DNA of 22,591 nt. Origin: an uncultured Clostridia bacterium. Its GTDB lineage: Bacteria > Bacillota > Clostridia > TANB77 > CAG-508. Below, piece by piece: positions 14,652-22,591 of the stretch. The notes below the pieces were generated by a model. The model did no database searches and was not told the origin of the DNA. It worked only from the letters and a program-made list of their open reading frames with translations. The stretch is from positions 1 through 22,591 of the forward strand of contig CAJUSU010000024.1 in NCBI GenBank assembly GCA_910589185.1, read 5' to 3'. Each line of letters opens with the position of its first letter. Position 1 is the stretch's first letter. The translations under genes and the position numbers were made by a program.

Positions 14652-15933
14652 CATAATCTTCCGTTGGATCTGTATAAACACCATTAATTACTAATGTATG
14701 TACATAACTAAATAAGAAAATACTAACTACAAAAGTCATAACACATAGCACAATTCTATTAATATAAATCCATTGTACTTTATCCTTAGTTGCTGCATCT
14801 TTCATTTTCTTTTTTAAAGTTCTATCTTCTTTTGTGCCTTCTTTTGGCATAAATAAATCTACAAACTTTTTAATAATCTTAATTCTATATAATTTTTCTT
14901 GCCAAGGATTTTCTGTATTTTTTGTATTCATTGCAGTTGAGCCATTATCTTTTAATTTTCCTATTAACAAATAACATACAAAAGTTAATAATAAAATTAA
15001 AATCTGTACAATAAATCCTGTTTTACCATTATAAAAACTCTCTGTAAAACTAAATTGCGAAACTGCCCAATTTTTAATTGGTTCTAATGCTAAAATTGGT
15101 ACAATTGAAATAACTGATAAACTTTGGAAAGTATAATCTAATTTATCTCTTTTCAAAATTTCTAGTTGCATTTCTTGTGTAATATTATTTAAGTTTTTTA
15201 AGTATAAAGATGTTTTATCTATCTTACGATCACCAAATTCCTTAGTTAAGTAAGAAACTCCTGCAAATTCTTTTAAGTAACTATTTGGTGCAATATCGTA
15301 ATATTTTTCTAATTCCGATTCTGGATCATTTGAAATTAAAACTTCATAAATTTTTTCTGCTTGTCTTGCCATTTCTGGTTTTTCATCATCTTGTGCAACT
15401 TGATAAATCGCTTCTTCTACCATGTTAAACTCATGGTAAGCATGTCTAATTTCTGAGAAAAACTCAATTTGTTCTCTTAATAATTTATTATCTAATTTAT
15501 TTACCATTCCATCCATAAAAGTATCTACCATGAATAATTCGAATAGTAATAAAATACATAATAGTAGAGCATTTTCATGTGTCATTGCAATAATCACAAT
15601 GGTAAGTGGAAGAATAATACATAAAGTCTTAGTTAAAATAGATGCTGCTTGCTTTCTTGTTAAATACTCATCATCAACATTAATAATTGCCAACCTTCTA
15701 CGTACTTTTAACAAATATTTCTTTAAAAAAGGAGTCTTAAGGTAAATAATATATAATTTTTGGAAAAGTACCTCTGTTGAAAAAGACTTTGCTTCTGTTC
15801 CTTCTCTCAATTGCTGTATTTGCTTTATTTCAGAAGTATTCATTTTTTTTCTTAACATTAAAAATGCAACTATGATTAGTATAAACAGAATTCCTGCTCC
15901 TCCTAATACATACATCATCAAATTGCCATTCAC
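14626..15933 (-). CDS. tadB: TadB-like inner-membrane platform protein (type II secretion F family)
   Basis: A 435-residue membrane protein with an N-terminal transmembrane helix (about 8-27), a pair of hydrophobic segments (about 94-137), a T2SSF-type cytoplasmic helical domain containing FFSEIRHAYHEFNMVEEAIYQVA, and further membrane helices near the C-terminus. This is the TadB layout, although longer than many. The start is GTG at 15933, with AGGAGG 9 nt upstream. It begins 18 nt after the tadA stop and overlaps tadC. It should assemble with TadC as the platform on which TadA acts. Confidence 0.85.
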   Translation of the reverse strand: MNGNLMMYVLGGAGILFILIIVAFLMLRKKMNTSEIKQIQQLREGTEAKSFSTEVLFQKLYIIYLKTPFLKKYLLKVRRRLAIINVDDEYLTRKQAASILTKTLCIILPLTIVIIAMTHENALLLCILLLFELFMVDTFMDGMVNKLDNKLLREQIEFFSEIRHAYHEFNMVEEAIYQVAQDDEKPEMARQAEKIYEVLISNDPESELEKYYDIAPNSYLKEFAGVSYLTKEFGDRKIDKTSLYLKNLNNITQEMQLEILKRDKLDYTFQSLSVISIVPILALEPIKNWAVSQFSFTESFYNGKTGFIVQILILLLTFVCYLLIGKLKDNGSTAMNTKNTENPWQEKLYRIKIIKKFVDLFMPKEGTKEDRTLKKKMKDAATKDKVQWIYINRIVLCVMTFVVSIFLFSYVHTLVINGVYTDPTEDYDVYRSDGF

Positions 15934-15951
15934 CCTAAGTCACCTCCTATT

Positions 15952-17908
15952 TTATTGTACTTTTGGTTTTCTTCCTCTCTTTTTTGGCATATCACTTACT
16001 GTAATCATATCATCATCATATCCATTACTTGGTTTAATGCCCCAATTTCTTTGTAAGAAATCATTAAATCCTTCTAAGTCGCTTGTATCCATGTTATTTC
16101 TCATAGCTTGAATATTAGCATCTGTAATTGGATTTGTTAATACATATCTACCATCTTGATATTCTAAAACATTTCTATGTTTGAATAATTCTCTATTGGT
16201 TGTTTTGGTAAAGAATACAGTTGCATTATCCATAAATTTATTCATTTTTCCCTCTAATGTCTTTTCTTTTCTGTGGTCAAATGTATATTCATTCTTTTCT
16301 TCTACTGGAATACACTCTGTTACTCTTTCAATATATCTGTTTCCTCTAAAGTCTTTTACTAAGTGAATATCAAAGTTTAATACTTGTACTACTTGCTCTT
16401 CTGCAGTTTTTTCGTCTTTAAACACCCCTGCTCTAAGCATAGAGTTACGAAGCGCTGTTACTAAGTCTGGGAATGTTTTAGCATGGTGAGTAAACAAAGT
16501 AAACTTAGATGCAACCTGTGCTGACTGAATCATCCAAGATGCTACAGGGTCAGTTGCAACCTCACCGATGATATTAACACTCCCATCTGTCTTTTTCTGA
16601 ACGTCCAAACAGTCTTGTCCAGATACTGTTTCTGTTTCCCTCATAGATAAGATATTTCTAGTTGGGTAAATTTTTCTTAAGTGTAACTCGAATGCAGTTT
16701 CTGTAATACGAAGGTTCATAGTTTCGTATATATTTTCAATCATTGCCATAAGCATCGTTGTTTTTCCGGCATCCTTGTTCACCAGTTAGTGATATAATTC
16801 TGGCACCTTTTACTAAATATTTTAGTAAATCAATTGCCTCTTCTTTTCCTTCAAAGCGAATAATTTGCTCTAAGGTTGCACGTTGTACGTCGAACTTTCT
16901 TACGAAGAATGCCCATGTTTCAGACATACTTGGTCTTACTACAACGACACGAGAACCATCTTTCATTTCATTGATTTTAAAACCATTCGTATCTGATAAT
17001 TGTCCTGGGTTATTATATTTGTAAATATTCTGACAAACTCTTTTTAGTTCTGCTTCTGATCCAAAAGATAAGAAAGCTAAACGAATAGATTTACCATGGA
17101 ACATAATCCAAATACTATCACAAGCACGTGGTACTTTATGTTCTGCTATTTGGCTCAAGTAATCACCATCTGTTTGTGCTACTTGACTTAAGAAAGACTC
17201 TGGAAGTCCTGATACACCACCAGAAATACCATCTATGTTCATATCTCTTATTTCATCAATACTGCTATATCCTTTGTAATGTTGATAAATTCTTTGTACT
17301 ACTACATTTAATTTATCTGAAAATGTAAGAATAAAGTTTTCTTGTTCATAAATTTTCTCAATTTCACTTGATGTAATAACATAGCAAGGTTTTGCCTCAC
17401 CTTCTACATATTTCAAATCATCTAAATTATATTTTTTAATAATCTCTCCCATAGCTTCATAGCCGAATTCATTTTTATACATGTATAAAATAATTTCAAA
17501 CTTATCTTGTGCTGTTAGAAGAGATGGAATATCAAAAGGAATGGCTTTTGACACATTGGTCTCATCTACACCATATTCACGATATAGTAAATCGTAAATT
17601 AGCTCTTTTACATATTTTTTATCATTTACATCTCCATATGTACAGCCTTTTAATGCTTTTTTTAGTTCATACTTTTTCTGCTTTCTTCTTTTCAATTCTT
17701 CTTCTGAAAGCCCAATATCATACAAGTTAATTTTAGTAATTTCGTCAAGTCTTTTCTTAACAAATTCTTTCATTAATTCTAATGTATATGTTTTATCATC
17801 AACTTGTACTTGCTCTTCTACTTGCTCTGATTGCTTTTTTCTGATAAATCGAAAAACAATAAATACAGCTAATAAAAGTACGACTATCATTAAAAATATA
17901 TTAAGCAT
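15952..17908 (-). pseudogene. tadA: TadA-like secretion ATPase, frameshifted in Walker A (about 651 aa if restored)
   Basis: Hexameric ATPase of the VirB11/PilT/TadA family that powers pilus assembly. Frame one (from 17908) has an N-terminal transmembrane helix (about 3-20), unusual for TadA, then the N-terminal domain. It reads to ISLTGEQG before leaving frame. Frame two continues AGKTTMLMAMIEN, then an Asp/His-box region, the Walker B-like VNIIGEVATDPVASWMIQSA, FTLFTHHA and a basic tail KKRGRKPKVQ. One extra base near 16771-16773 splits the P-loop. Deleting it gives GEQGAGKTT at residues 376-384 and a continuous 651-codon frame. The original reads GCRKNN there and soon stops. Both halves otherwise look well conserved, so a sequencing error or very recent mutation is more likely than decay. 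Confidence 0.9.
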
Positions 17909-17933
17909 TTTGTAAGTTCTCCTTCCTATGGGA

Positions 17934-18776
17934 TTACAACTTCATTTGTAATTCTTGTAGTTTATAAATAATATTGCTATCTGCTTCTGCTACAGCCTTT
18001 TCAAAAGTTACATTTTTGTCAGTATCATCTGCAATATTTCTTAATCGTAAGAAAAAGTCTATAATAGTTCCTTCACTGCAAGCTTCAAAAAATAATGTAT
18101 TATATGGAACTACTGAAAGTTCCTTTCTCTCCTTCATATATCTAGTAATATTTTTGTTGTTATATTTTGAAAATCTATCATATCTACCAAGAGCTAACAT
18201 GACATTCTTTTTCTTGTAAAAATCATTTGCCTCTCTTAAACGAATAAAGTTATTTAGTGTTTCTAATCTTTGTACTAAATTCATCATAATCACATCTGAC
18301 ATCTCTAAAATAGATTGAATATCTTTCTTAGGCATTTTTTTACTTAAATCTACAAAAACAAGATCATAATACCTATCTGCTGTTTTAATAATATTGGTAT
18401 AATTTGCTGTAATCTCCATGTATTCTTGATAAGAAGTTGTTGCTGGCGCTAATAGAACATCTAATCTATCTTTTAAAACAATCCTAGAATAGTTTTTCAC
18501 AATTTCATTGCTAGTTCTATTACTTGCTAATACCTTTAATAACCCCTCTACTCCTGATTCCAAGCCAATACTTGGGTTATTATCTTTCACAACAGAAGTC
18601 TGTCTTATCTTAGCATATTCCCAAAAGCAATTTTCTAGAGTCAATTCATTAAAACTGGTAGAAATAATTAATATTTTATAATTATGAGCAATTGCCATAT
18701 GTGTAGCTATCGCTGCTGTTGACAAACTTTGTCCCGTTTCTTTACTATCATGACTATAAAATGTAATAACTGCCAT
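17934..18776 (-). CDS. CpaE/TadZ-like MinD-family protein with eroded P-loop (second copy)
   Basis: A 280-residue protein with ParA/MinD-type alternating strand/helix layout: MAVITFYSHDSKETGQSLST at the start, LIISTSF, then DLVFVDLSKKMPKKDIQSILEMSDVIMMNLVQR, which is the usual DxxxxD and switch-like region. The deviant Walker A (KGGxGKT/S) is reduced to SKETGQS, so nucleotide binding is doubtful or altered. CpaE/TadZ proteins localise Tad pilus assembly and often have an atypical ATPase site. The gene starts 4 nt after the first copy and ends 26 nt before tadA. No receiver domain precedes it, unlike in many CpaE proteins. Confidence 0.8.
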   Translation of the reverse strand: MAVITFYSHDSKETGQSLSTAAIATHMAIAHNYKILIISTSFNELTLENCFWEYAKIRQTSVVKDNNPSIGLESGVEGLLKVLASNRTSNEIVKNYSRIVLKDRLDVLLAPATTSYQEYMEITANYTNIIKTADRYYDLVFVDLSKKMPKKDIQSILEMSDVIMMNLVQRLETLNNFIRLREANDFYKKKNVMLALGRYDRFSKYNNKNITRYMKERKELSVVPYNTLFFEACSEGTIIDFFLRLRNIADDTDKNVTFEKAVAEADSNIIYKLQELQMKL

Positions 18777-18779
18777 AAC

Positions 18780-19478
18780 TTATACTCCTTTTTCTAATTG
18801 TTTATATGCCTTTCTTAAATCTCCACTTTCATTTGGATCTATTAAATCTTCTGTGATATACATCAATCCATCTTTATAACTTTGTGTTAATCTTTTCAAT
18901 TTTACTCTGGATACTCTTTCATTCTCCATTAATGTTGTTTGGTCACCTTGTTCAAAAGGAAAATAAATTCTTTCTTCGTCCCAAGTTACTCTACAACCTA
19001 AAGAAACAAAATCAAAATATTCTTCTTCTTCTATTTTAGCTTTCTTTGTAAAAAATACTTTTTTAAGTGGTATTGCTTCTGTAAGTCCTGATAATATCTC
19101 AATTCCTCTTTTTAAAGAATAAACATCAAAGCCTGTTACAAAATAGTTTTTAGTAGCTGACTGTACATCAAAATTCACTAATTCTTCTGGTGAGTCAATA
19201 TCTAAAAAGATATAGTCATACTCAAATACTGCATGTTGTGGCATCCCTAAATAGTCTTTAATCAAAGCATAATTATGAAAACCAACTGCAATATCAATTC
19301 CCTCAAATTCTGTAACATAAGTTCTAGAAGGAGAAATAGCAGGAACAATATATTTTGCCTTTTGCAAAGTAGTAGCATCAATTATCATAACTTTTTTATT
19401 CATTTCTGTTAAAAGTTTTGCTATATATATGATTAAATCCGTCTTGTCATATGCTCCTATAAAACCTATTGTTCTCAT
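18780..19478 (-). CDS. CpaE/TadZ-like protein lacking a P-loop (first copy)
   Basis: The start at 19478 (ATG) is chosen because GGAGG stands 5 nt upstream; an earlier ATG at 19490 would have a Shine-Dalgarno only about 2 nt away. The resulting 232-residue protein begins MRTIGFIGAYDKTDLIIYIA, where a MinD-like protein would have GKGGxGKT. The glycine/lysine loop is gone, but the following helix and the strand VMIIDATTL remain. YDYIFLDIDSPEELVNF corresponds to the Walker B region. It is probably a pseudo-ATPase partner of the neighbouring copy in positioning the Tad machine (inference). Confidence 0.75.
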   Translation of the reverse strand: MRTIGFIGAYDKTDLIIYIAKLLTEMNKKVMIIDATTLQKAKYIVPAISPSRTYVTEFEGIDIAVGFHNYALIKDYLGMPQHAVFEYDYIFLDIDSPEELVNFDVQSATKNYFVTGFDVYSLKRGIEILSGLTEAIPLKKVFFTKKAKIEEEEYFDFVSLGCRVTWDEERIYFPFEQGDQTTLMENERVSRVKLKRLTQSYKDGLMYITEDLIDPNESGDLRKAYKQLEKGV

Positions 19479-19506
19479 GTTATCCTCCATTCTCCTTTAT
19501 TACTTT

Positions 19507-20463
19507 TTAATAAACTCCGCCTAGTGATTCTAAGTATTTTTGTCTTTCTTCTTGTGCTCTTTGTAATTCTTCTTTTAACGCATTTGCAGCATTTTCTGTT
19601 GCATTTTCAGAATTTTCATTCAATCCATTATTAATTGGATTTCTTACTGCTGTTTTGTTAGCAGCATCATTGTTTCTTCTAAATAATGCTTGTCTTGCTT
19701 CTTCTACACAGTTTGGATCTCTATGAATTAAGTTGATTGTATCATCATCTGGTATGTATGTTGCTGTTGCTGCTGTTTGTAATCCTGGTTCTATATATTG
19801 GTTAACGTATAGAAGTGAACCACTAATTTTGTAAGACTCTACAATGGCACAACTTAAAGTTAAAATTTCTATTTCAGACATATTCAAAGATACTGTATTA
19901 GTAGATAATGTACCTTCATAATCCGGAATTGTAATTCTTTTATGTGATACTACAATATAATCTTTTCCATTTGGTAATCTCAAACGAACATCTACATATT
20001 GACCAGTAGTTAATTGTGATGGAATAACAAACATATTGTATTCTTGCTTTCTTAAGTCTGCCGCTAGTTCTCCTGTTTCTGCAATCATTTCACTTGTAAG
20101 CACAGTTCCTTGTAATAATTTAATTTTAGAAATCACTTCTACTTTTTTAATAATATTACCATCTTCATCAAATACATTAACTTTATCATCTAAATCAGCT
20201 GTTGTTAAAGCATTTGCAGGAATCGTACTTCCATCTACTGTTTTCATAGTTAATTTATCACCAGTAATTGGTTCGCCTGATTCTATATCTTGTGATACTA
20301 CATATACTTGTTTCAAAAGAGACTTTGCCTTTTGTTGATCTTTTGTTAACTTTGTTAATTGTAGTATCAAAAACGCTATAATTAAACCTGTAATTAATAA
20401 GGTAATTAACATTCCTAATAAAAATGAATTTTGTGCTTTTCTTTGCATTGGATTTTTAGCCAT
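19507..20463 (-). CDS. cpaB: CpaB/RcpC-like pilus assembly protein with SAF domain
   Basis: A 318-residue protein with an N-terminal transmembrane helix (about residues 15-37), then a SAF-like segment (VYVVSQDIESGEPITGDKL at about 53-71) and a CpaB-type C-terminal region (MFVIPSQLTTGQYVDVRLRL at about 164-183). In Gram-negative Tad systems CpaB is periplasmic and supports the secretin. No secretin gene is in this window, consistent with a single-membrane cell, where CpaB may instead guide the fibre through the wall. The tail (about 265-318) is charged and low-complexity. GGAGG precedes the ATG. It is the first gene of the assembly operon, after its own promoter. Confidence 0.85.
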   Translation of the reverse strand: MAKNPMQRKAQNSFLLGMLITLLITGLIIAFLILQLTKLTKDQQKAKSLLKQVYVVSQDIESGEPITGDKLTMKTVDGSTIPANALTTADLDDKVNVFDEDGNIIKKVEVISKIKLLQGTVLTSEMIAETGELAADLRKQEYNMFVIPSQLTTGQYVDVRLRLPNGKDYIVVSHKRITIPDYEGTLSTNTVSLNMSEIEILTLSCAIVESYKISGSLLYVNQYIEPGLQTAATATYIPDDDTINLIHRDPNCVEEARQALFRRNNDAANKTAVRNPINNGLNENSENATENAANALKEELQRAQEERQKYLESLGGVY

Positions 20464-20508
20464 GCTTTGTTCCTCCTCACACTTTTTGAAAATATCGTTA
20501 CTTTATTC

Positions 20509-20537
20509 ATTGTACAACATTTTACAACCAAAAACAA
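20509..20537 (-). promoter_or_regulatory. Putative SigA-type promoter of the Tad-like operon
   Basis: TTGTTT (20537-20532) and TACAAT (20514-20509) on the minus strand, 17-bp spacer, about 45 nt upstream of the cpaB ATG. Several TTGTA/TACAA words cluster here and at 20570-20595, including two near-tandem TTGTAATATT copies, which could be operator sites. Confidence 0.55.
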
Positions 20538-20633
20538 CATTTTTAGCATGGTGTAATATAAACTTAATACGATTGTAATATTGTTGTAATATTTTCTTAT
20601 AATTTAAGTTATATAGGCTATTTTAGTAACAAT

Positions 20634-20674
20634 AAAACAAGCAATATAGCTTGGTTTGCTATACTGCTTGTTTT
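20634..20674. terminator. Intrinsic terminator of the prepilin gene
   Basis: A 14-bp stem with one G-U pair (ACAAGCAGTATAGC with GCTATATTGCTTGT on the minus strand) and a 7-nt loop is flanked by A-rich and T-rich runs. On the minus strand GTTTTATT follows, fitting termination of the prepilin transcript before the cpaB promoter. The 20675-20708 gap shows nothing else. Confidence 0.85.
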
Positions 20675-20708
20675 CGTTTAAAACGTATTGTTTTGTCAAA
20701 TTCAGACC

Positions 20709-21803
20709 CTAGATGCAAAAGCCAGGGGCTACGCCATAGGTGTAGATCGCATCGTGCTGCCCCACATTTCCGCTGCTAGTAATTATATTAAAACTGTACT
20801 TAGTATTGAAAATAGGTGAACGGAGCCACCAATAATTCCTACTAGGAGCAGAATCAGAAGATAATTGCTTGATAAAATTACTATTATCCCTACTTGGATC
20901 TATTCCATTTTCATTATTCTTATACCACTTATATTGGTCTCCTTCTTTTGCGATTGCTAGTCCATATGTTGCTCCTCTCCAGGCACTGCTTCCTTTACTC
21001 CATACTTCACTACAGCTTAACATCCATAAATAATCATTACATGTTGTTACACTATTTGCATCATTATAAGTTCCAATGTACGCTTTCTTTACTTGTTTAA
21101 TATAACTCTTATTATTTAAGTTTGCTCCTAATCCTCCGATTGCTCCACTTTGAGTTGCATCACTTGTTGTATATCCGTTTAGGTCTTTTCTCGTTTGCGC
21201 TGCCACCCACCCATTTTCATTCGTGTCAGTTGTGTTCATTGACATATATGTGTCCCCTGTCATAAAGTCTAAGAATTCAAAACTAATACTTGCCTTCTCA
21301 TGTGTTCCACCATAAACTGTTTTGTCTACTAAATCATCATGTTTAAACCCTAGTACTCTTACTCTTTTGACTTCTCCATTATATTCTACTTCAAATATAT
21401 CTCCTGGCTTGATAGTGTATCTTTTTCCATCTATTGTTACTTTTACTTCTTCTGTTTCGCTTGTAATAGTGTTATCCTTTGCAATTTCTTTTGCTATTTT
21501 CTCAATGGTTGTCCAGTCTGATTTAATACTTTCAATCGGTACTTCTGTTGGAGTATTTGTTCCTCCATTTCCTGTTCCATTCAAGTATTCATTTACCATA
21601 TTATCAATTTGGTTCATATGCTCTCGTTCATTTTTAACTGCTTCTGCTGTCTTTTCTTTAGCCTCTTGTGCTTTTCCGAAAATGCTGTTATCTCCCATGG
21701 TATACATAATGGTGATGCCTGCTAAGATTAATAATACTACTATTGTTACTACTAGTGCTACTAATGTTATACCGTTTTGCTTTTTCATAAATTTATTTTT
21801 CAT
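20709..21803 (-). CDS. Type IV prepilin-like protein with DUF6273-like C-terminal domain
   Basis: A 364-residue protein. The N-terminus MKNKFMKKQNGITLVALVVT has a short basic leader, a glycine (residue 11) for prepilin peptidase, and a long hydrophobic helix (12-34). Mature position 5 is Ala instead of the canonical Glu. A charged helix (about 44-75) and a linker precede an extracytoplasmic domain with GWVAAQTRKDLNG, LWMLSCSEVW and the terminal block YWWLRSP (324-330) to GVAPGFCI. This is the DUF6273 signature as I recall it. The last ~70 nt of the gene look G+C-richer than the rest. It has its own promoter and terminator, separate from the Tad-like operon. It is probably an adhesive or minor pilin; whether it uses the same machine is unknown. 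AAAGGAGG precedes the ATG by 12 nt. Confidence 0.85.
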   Translation of the reverse strand: MKNKFMKKQNGITLVALVVTIVVLLILAGITIMYTMGDNSIFGKAQEAKEKTAEAVKNEREHMNQIDNMVNEYLNGTGNGGTNTPTEVPIESIKSDWTTIEKIAKEIAKDNTITSETEEVKVTIDGKRYTIKPGDIFEVEYNGEVKRVRVLGFKHDDLVDKTVYGGTHEKASISFEFLDFMTGDTYMSMNTTDTNENGWVAAQTRKDLNGYTTSDATQSGAIGGLGANLNNKSYIKQVKKAYIGTYNDANSVTTCNDYLWMLSCSEVWSKGSSAWRGATYGLAIAKEGDQYKWYKNNENGIDPSRDNSNFIKQLSSDSAPSRNYWWLRSPIFNTKYSFNIITSSGNVGQHDAIYTYGVAPGFCI

Positions 21804-21859
21804 TTTAGTTTATTTCCTCCTTTTTCTTTAGTGTTTACTTCTTTCTCATTTTTATGCAC

Positions 21860-21890
21860 TATAGGTATGTTTTATTTCATACTATAGTCA
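21860..21890 (-). repeat. Inverted repeat in the prepilin 5' UTR
   Basis: Arms at 21860-21871 and 21880-21890 (ACTATAGGTATG and CATACTATAGT) pair with a single bulged base around an 8-nt AT loop. It lies between the promoter and the Shine-Dalgarno, so it could act as an mRNA-stability stem or an operator. Confidence 0.5.
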
Positions 21891-21904
21891 TAACATTTTG
21901 TTAT

Positions 21905-21934
21905 ATCTTATCAATATATGTCATAAAATGTCAA
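21905..21934 (-). promoter_or_regulatory. SigA-type promoter of the prepilin gene
   Basis: A perfect TTGACA (21934-21929) and TAAGAT (21910-21905) with an 18-bp spacer, about 100 nt upstream of the prepilin ATG. Confidence 0.6.
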
Positions 21935-21943
21935 TATTTCCCC

Positions 21944-21980
21944 AAAAAATAGAAAAGCTATTACAAACTCTTCTATTTTT
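21944..21980 (-). terminator. AT-rich intrinsic terminator after the partial gene
   Basis: AAAAATAGAA (21980-21971) pairs with TTCTATTTTT (in 21944-21955) around a short loop, and the 3' arm runs into a T-rich stretch. It follows the stop of the gene at the right edge and precedes the prepilin promoter. Confidence 0.6.
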
Positions 21981-21986
21981 AACTAA

Positions 21987-22591
21987 TTAATTTTTTATTT
22001 TTTCAACTTGTTGGTGGAACAACTCTCCCAATTGTTCCTGCTCAATCACATTTTCTTTTTGAGCTTTTCTTAATGTTTGCATAAATGGAAGAAAATAACT
22101 ATCATCATTTTCTACATAATCTTCTTGTTTAATAGGATATTGTTTTGCTATAATTTTTTCTTGATCTTTAAAATTTTCGTCTAAAGTTTTACTAATTTTT
22201 TCATCAAATAGTAAATTCATATAAGACATTACTTTTTCATGATTTTGTATTTTATTCATAGCACTAGCATAGTAATATACTGCTTTTAGCCATATTAGTT
22301 CTTGACTTTGTGGAGCAATGTTTTGCACAATAAAAATAATGTCTTCTAATATTTTTTCTGCTCTTAGATAATTTTTGGACATAATATAGCAAATAGCTAA
22401 AAAATATTTTGCACCATTTCCATTTTCTTCGCATGGAAGTACTCTTGCATCTTTTATGCCCATGAACATATCTAATGAATTAAATCCAATTTCATGTACT
22501 TGCACTTCTAAATGATCTGTTACATCATTTATGTTGTCTAAAGAAATTCTACTTAAATCTTTTAAATAATATTCTAATTTTTCATACGAAA
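21987..22591 (-). CDS. Helical protein of unknown function, N-terminus outside the window
   Basis: The reading frame is open to the right edge, so the true start is missing. A GTG at 22505 has no Shine-Dalgarno and is not favoured. At least 200 residues are visible: SYEKLEYYLKDLSRISLDN at the edge, then NGAKYFLAICYIMSKNYLRAEKILEDI and LIWLKAVYYYASAMNKIQNHEKVMSYM. These paired amphipathic helices with small residues at turns resemble TPR-like repeats. The C-terminus is charged (EQEQLGELFHQQVEKIKN). No membrane segment or signal is visible in this part. In Tad loci a TPR protein (TadD) is common, but this is not enough to call it TadD. Confidence 0.6.
   Translation of the reverse strand, partial: SYEKLEYYLKDLSRISLDNINDVTDHLEVQVHEIGFNSLDMFMGIKDARVLPCEENGNGAKYFLAICYIMSKNYLRAEKILEDIIFIVQNIAPQSQELIWLKAVYYYASAMNKIQNHEKVMSYMNLLFDEKISKTLDENFKDQEKIIAKQYPIKQEDYVENDDSYFLPFMQTLRKAQKENVIEQEQLGELFHQQVEKIKN

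Noticed and set aside
16760..16790. Programmed +1 frameshifting in tadA
   Set aside because: There is no slippery heptamer, no in-frame stop or rare-codon pause at the site, and no known precedent in this family. A plain one-base insertion explains it.
22474..22505. GTG at 22505 as the start of the right-edge gene
   Set aside because: The frame stays open to the window edge with protein-like sequence, and no Shine-Dalgarno precedes the GTG.
1..22591. CRISPR arrays, tRNA genes, rRNA genes, insertion sequences
   Set aside because: No evenly spaced repeats, cloverleaf-like segments, rRNA-like sequence, transposase frames or paired terminal repeats with target duplications were seen by eye on either strand.

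Overview
The window looks like a low-G+C, spore-forming Clostridia-type Firmicute, most likely an uncultured gut lineage. The AT-rich codon use, a Firmicutes-style S10 operon, spoVG with a SigH-like promoter, a SpoIVB with a complete catalytic triad and a secretin-less Tad-type pilus cluster all point that way. The assignment is inferred from gene content, not from a database search.

Positions 1-3560 hold the start of the S10 ribosomal operon on the minus strand: promoter, a roughly 255-nt structured leader, rpsJ (broken), rplC, rplD, rplW, an unexpected 54-codon small ORF, and rplB. The Shine-Dalgarno sequence of the next gene (expected rpsS) lies at the very edge. Positions 3570-4140 hold one plus-strand gene of unlike base composition that I do not recognise. 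Its promoter is back to back with the rpsJ promoter and it ends in three tandem hairpins, the last a strong bidirectional terminator. spoVG (minus) and murC (plus) then diverge from a shared AT-rich region, and murC ends in a perfect 26-bp palindromic terminator.

Positions 6161-20540 are one long minus-strand block. Read 5' to 3' it encodes CpaB, two CpaE/TadZ-like proteins with eroded P-loops, the TadA ATPase (frameshifted in its Walker A motif), TadB, TadC, and then an array of small single-pass proteins. Four of these share a near-identical N-terminus beginning MENAS. Next come a TadE-like small protein, a 563-residue membrane-anchored protein with a His/Cys cluster, a SpoIVB-family S55 protease and a membrane-anchored transglutaminase-like protein. 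The working model is a monoderm Tad-like assembly machine: CpaE-like proteins position it, TadA powers it, TadB/C form the membrane platform, and the MENAS proteins are candidate pilin-like subunits. The protease and transglutaminase may process or crosslink surface material. No secretin and no prepilin peptidase lie in the window.

Upstream (20709-21803) is a separate type IV prepilin-like gene with a DUF6273-like C-terminal domain and its own promoter and terminator. The window ends inside a helical protein of unknown function (21987 to the right edge).

Three genes carry indels: rpsJ (about 19 nt missing), tadA (+1) and the first MENAS gene (+1 in an A-run). Three lesions in genes that should be functional, one of them essential, suggest assembly or sequencing error at least in part.
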